DNA of 16,122 bases from DASRAJ01 sp039920305 (GTDB lineage Bacteria; Bacteroidota; Bacteroidia; Chitinophagales; UBA10324): the NCBI GenBank assembly GCA_039920305.1, contig JBDSEA010000090.1:1-16122 (forward strand), read 5' to 3'. This document shows, piece after piece, positions 14,518 to 16,122 of the stretch (its first letter is position 1; each line of letters begins with the position of its first letter). The notes under the pieces are model-generated. The model was not told the DNA's origin. It did no database searches and worked only from the letters and a program-made list of their open reading frames with translations. The position numbers and the translations under genes are program-made.

Positions 14518-15282
14518 ATGCAATCAGCAGGTGATTCATTTGCAGGAATGAAGATTATTGAGCTTCGTACTGTTGATTCTACCAACCTTTATGCTGCAAA
14601 GCTGCTGAATGAAGAGAATGTTGAGGAGGGAACGGTAATTACCGCGAAATACCAATCAGCAGGTAAGGGGTATACCGGCAATACCTGGAGCAGTGAGGCT
14701 GAAAAAAATCTGCTGCTGAGCATCATCTTGTATCCTTCTTTTCTCTTCCCTTCCCAGCAATTTTTTCTCAATCAGGTTGTGTCGCTTGCCGTAGCGGATA
14801 CGGTGGAAGTGTTTTTGCAATACTCATCCGTCAGGATCAAGTGGCCTAATGATATTTTTGCAGATGAAAAAAAAATAGCCGGTATCCTGATTGAAAATAA
14901 AATTCACGGACCCATGCTCCGACATTCAATCGCCGGAATGGGAATCAATGTGAACCAAAGAAAATTTTCACCGGAATTACCACATGCGACCTCTTTTTTT
15001 AAGATTGAAAGAATGGAATTTCTGTTGAATGAAGTGATGCAGGAGTTACTATCGCGGCTGAGCAAAAGGTATTCCCAGCTAAAATCCTGGCAGATGGAAT
15101 CCATGCAGAAAGATTATATGAAACGCCTGTACAGGGTGGAGGAGGCGGCCTGGTATGTTCATTCAGGCAAGCAATTCAAGGGAAAAATTGTGGGACTGAC
15201 GGCGCAAGGAAAACTGATCATTGAAACAGGAGGTATCCACGAAGTTTTTGGTTTTAAAGAAGTGGAAATGATTTTAGACTGA
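14518..15282 (+). CDS. birA: Biotin--[acetyl-CoA-carboxylase] ligase, ligase-only form
   Basis: A 254-residue enzyme that activates biotin with ATP and attaches it to a lysine of biotin-dependent carboxylases in the cytosol. Motifs: VDSTN (19-23), the biotinyl-AMP loop QSAGKGYTGNTW (46-57, corresponding to GRGRRGR in E. coli), KWPNDI (108-113) with the catalytic-type lysine, KKIAGILIE (118-126) and GMGINVN (140-146). The C-terminal SH3-like part (about 205-254) is present. There is no N-terminal helix-turn-helix, so unlike E. coli BirA it should not repress biotin genes. The ATG at 14518 is used; a second ATG at 14548 shortly after AGGA would remove 10 residues. It is divergent from rsfS and 55 bp before rpiB. 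Confidence 0.94.
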   Translation: MQSAGDSFAGMKIIELRTVDSTNLYAAKLLNEENVEEGTVITAKYQSAGKGYTGNTWSSEAEKNLLLSIILYPSFLFPSQQFFLNQVVSLAVADTVEVFLQYSSVRIKWPNDIFADEKKIAGILIENKIHGPMLRHSIAGMGINVNQRKFSPELPHATSFFKIERMEFLLNEVMQELLSRLSKRYSQLKSWQMESMQKDYMKRLYRVEEAAWYVHSGKQFKGKIVGLTAQGKLIIETGGIHEVFGFKEVEMILD

Positions 15283-15337
15283 TTACAATATTTATCTGAT
15301 TTTATAAAGAAGTAATTATCAAAAACAAATCTTTGCT

Positions 15338-15781
15338 ATGGAGAAAAAACCTTTGCTTGCTATTGGCTGTGATCATGCCGGTTATGAATACAAGGAAGCG
15401 CTGCTTGCCCTGCTTATTCAGGAAGGTTATACCATTGAGGATTTCGGGACAAATTCACTTGCTTCAGTAGATTACCCGGATTTTGTACATCCTCTTTGCA
15501 AGGCTATTGAAAATGGAAAAGCTGAACAGGGAATACTGATTTGTGGCAGTGCAAACGGTGTGGCAATGGCTGCCAACAAGCATGCAAAAATACGGGCGGC
15601 CATCTGCTGGGATGCGGAAATTTCCCATCTCGCACGAGCTCACAATGATGCGAATGTGATTTGCCTTCCATCACGTTTTATAGCGCTTGAGCTTGCGAAA
15701 GAAATGGTGCATGAGTTTTTGAAAACTCCATTTGAAGGTGGCAGGCATCAGCAAAGAGTCGAAAAAATTTCGATTTGCTGA
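15338..15781 (+). CDS. rpiB: Ribose-5-phosphate isomerase B
   Basis: A 147-residue RpiB/LacAB-family sugar isomerase that interconverts ribose 5-phosphate and ribulose 5-phosphate in the pentose phosphate pathway. Landmarks are GCDHAGYEYKE (10-20, D12/H13), the catalytic cysteine C69 in ICGSANGVAMAANKH, H102 in ARAHNDANV, and the C-terminal substrate-binding block EGGRHQQRVEKI (133-144). The Ala in GSANG, where I would expect Gly, is a small departure. Length is standard. AATCTTTGCT directly precedes the ATG and resembles a -7 element, so the mRNA could be leaderless. It may otherwise be read through from birA 55 bp upstream. Confidence 0.95.
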   Translation: MEKKPLLAIGCDHAGYEYKEALLALLIQEGYTIEDFGTNSLASVDYPDFVHPLCKAIENGKAEQGILICGSANGVAMAANKHAKIRAAICWDAEISHLARAHNDANVICLPSRFIALELAKEMVHEFLKTPFEGGRHQQRVEKISIC

Positions 15782-15877
15782 GCTCGTTCCTGCTTATTTC
15801 TATATTGCGGGAAACATTTTCCCAAACCGAAATTGAAGCATCAAATTTCATTGGTTCCTGAATTATCATTCCGCAGA

Positions 15878-16122
15878 TTGAAATGTTATTATCTGCTGCT
15901 GACCATGGTGATTACAGGGAGTGCAACCGCATACTGCCAGTCATTGTATGATGCTACGGGAAAGGCATCATATTATGCAAAAAAATTTGATGGCCGGACA
16001 ACGGCAAACGGTGAAAAATTTTCAAGCAGAAATTTTACTGCCGCCCATCTTACCCTTCCTTTCGGCACCCTGGTGAGGGTGACCAACCTGCAAAACAATA
16101 AGAGCATTGTGGTAAGGATCAA
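15878..16122 (+). CDS. rlpA: RlpA-like septal ring lytic transglycosylase (partial, N-terminal)
   Basis: The first 81 codons of an exported protein cut by the right edge. From a TTG at 15878 it reads MKCYYLLLTMVITGSATAYCQ, a good signal peptide. The next stretch, GKASYYAKKFDGRTTANGE, then AAHLTLPFGTLVRVTNL and NNKSIVVRI, is the RlpA-like double-psi beta-barrel domain. RlpA proteins cleave peptidoglycan strands lacking stem peptides. The conserved Asp after VVRI (in RINDRGP) is just outside the window. The frame is open from directly after the rpiB stop. Another TTG exists at 15833, while the only ATG (15905) would destroy the signal peptide. TATATTGC at 15811-15818 is a possible -7 element. 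Whether it carries a C-terminal SPOR domain cannot be seen. Confidence 0.85.
   Translation, partial: MKCYYLLLTMVITGSATAYCQSLYDATGKASYYAKKFDGRTTANGEKFSSRNFTAAHLTLPFGTLVRVTNLQNNKSIVVRI

Overview
This window looks like a chromosomal segment of a Bacteroidota bacterium, probably near Chitinophagales or Sphingobacteriales. Four things point there: several leaders carry the Bacteroidota promoter signature TTTG-N(18-21)-TAnnTTTG (best before rpsT), most start codons lack a clear Shine-Dalgarno sequence, a DUF5606-type gene lies next to dnaN, and the sigma factor and anti-sigma pair resemble those of this phylum. GC is moderate by eye and clearly lower in the first ~1.1 kb.

Layout. Positions 1-729 (minus strand) hold the first part of an exported DUF4369-like protein and a small cysteine-rich exported protein, separated by a strong terminator. 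Positions 730-1111 are non-coding and hold a G10 tract, a repeated decamer and a cluster of inverted repeats. Positions 1112-3084 (minus) are a two-gene surface polysaccharide operon: an O-antigen ligase/polymerase-like membrane protein and a WaaE/KdtX-like glycosyltransferase, joined by an ATGA overlap. Positions 3282-6653 (plus) hold an ECF sigma factor, an overlapping anti-sigma factor, MeaB and cysteinyl-tRNA synthetase. An exported M28 peptidase follows (6730-8100, minus), divergent from dnaN (8329-9447, plus). A DUF5606 gene (minus) is divergent from rpsT (plus), which has a near-ideal promoter and a shared bidirectional terminator. Positions 10489-14411 (minus) are a likely operon read rsfS, ftsH, LUD/LutC-like, lpxH. 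Divergent from it are birA, rpiB and the start of an rlpA-like gene (plus) running off the right edge.

How the genes fit together. Most are housekeeping: replication clamp, ribosomal protein, ribosome silencing, tRNA charging, biotin ligation and pentose phosphate metabolism. A second theme is the envelope: lipid A synthesis (lpxH), membrane proteolysis (ftsH), glycan assembly (wzy-like and GT2) and peptidoglycan (rlpA). MeaB and BirA both serve acyl-CoA carboxylase or mutase metabolism, but they are not adjacent.

I found no CRISPR array, transposase, prophage, rRNA or tRNA gene, and no clear new multi-gene system. The least explained parts are the low-GC left end with its cysteine-rich exported protein, the A8 tract in the sigma/anti-sigma overlap, the palindromes before dnaN, and rsfS, which lacks an obvious start codon.
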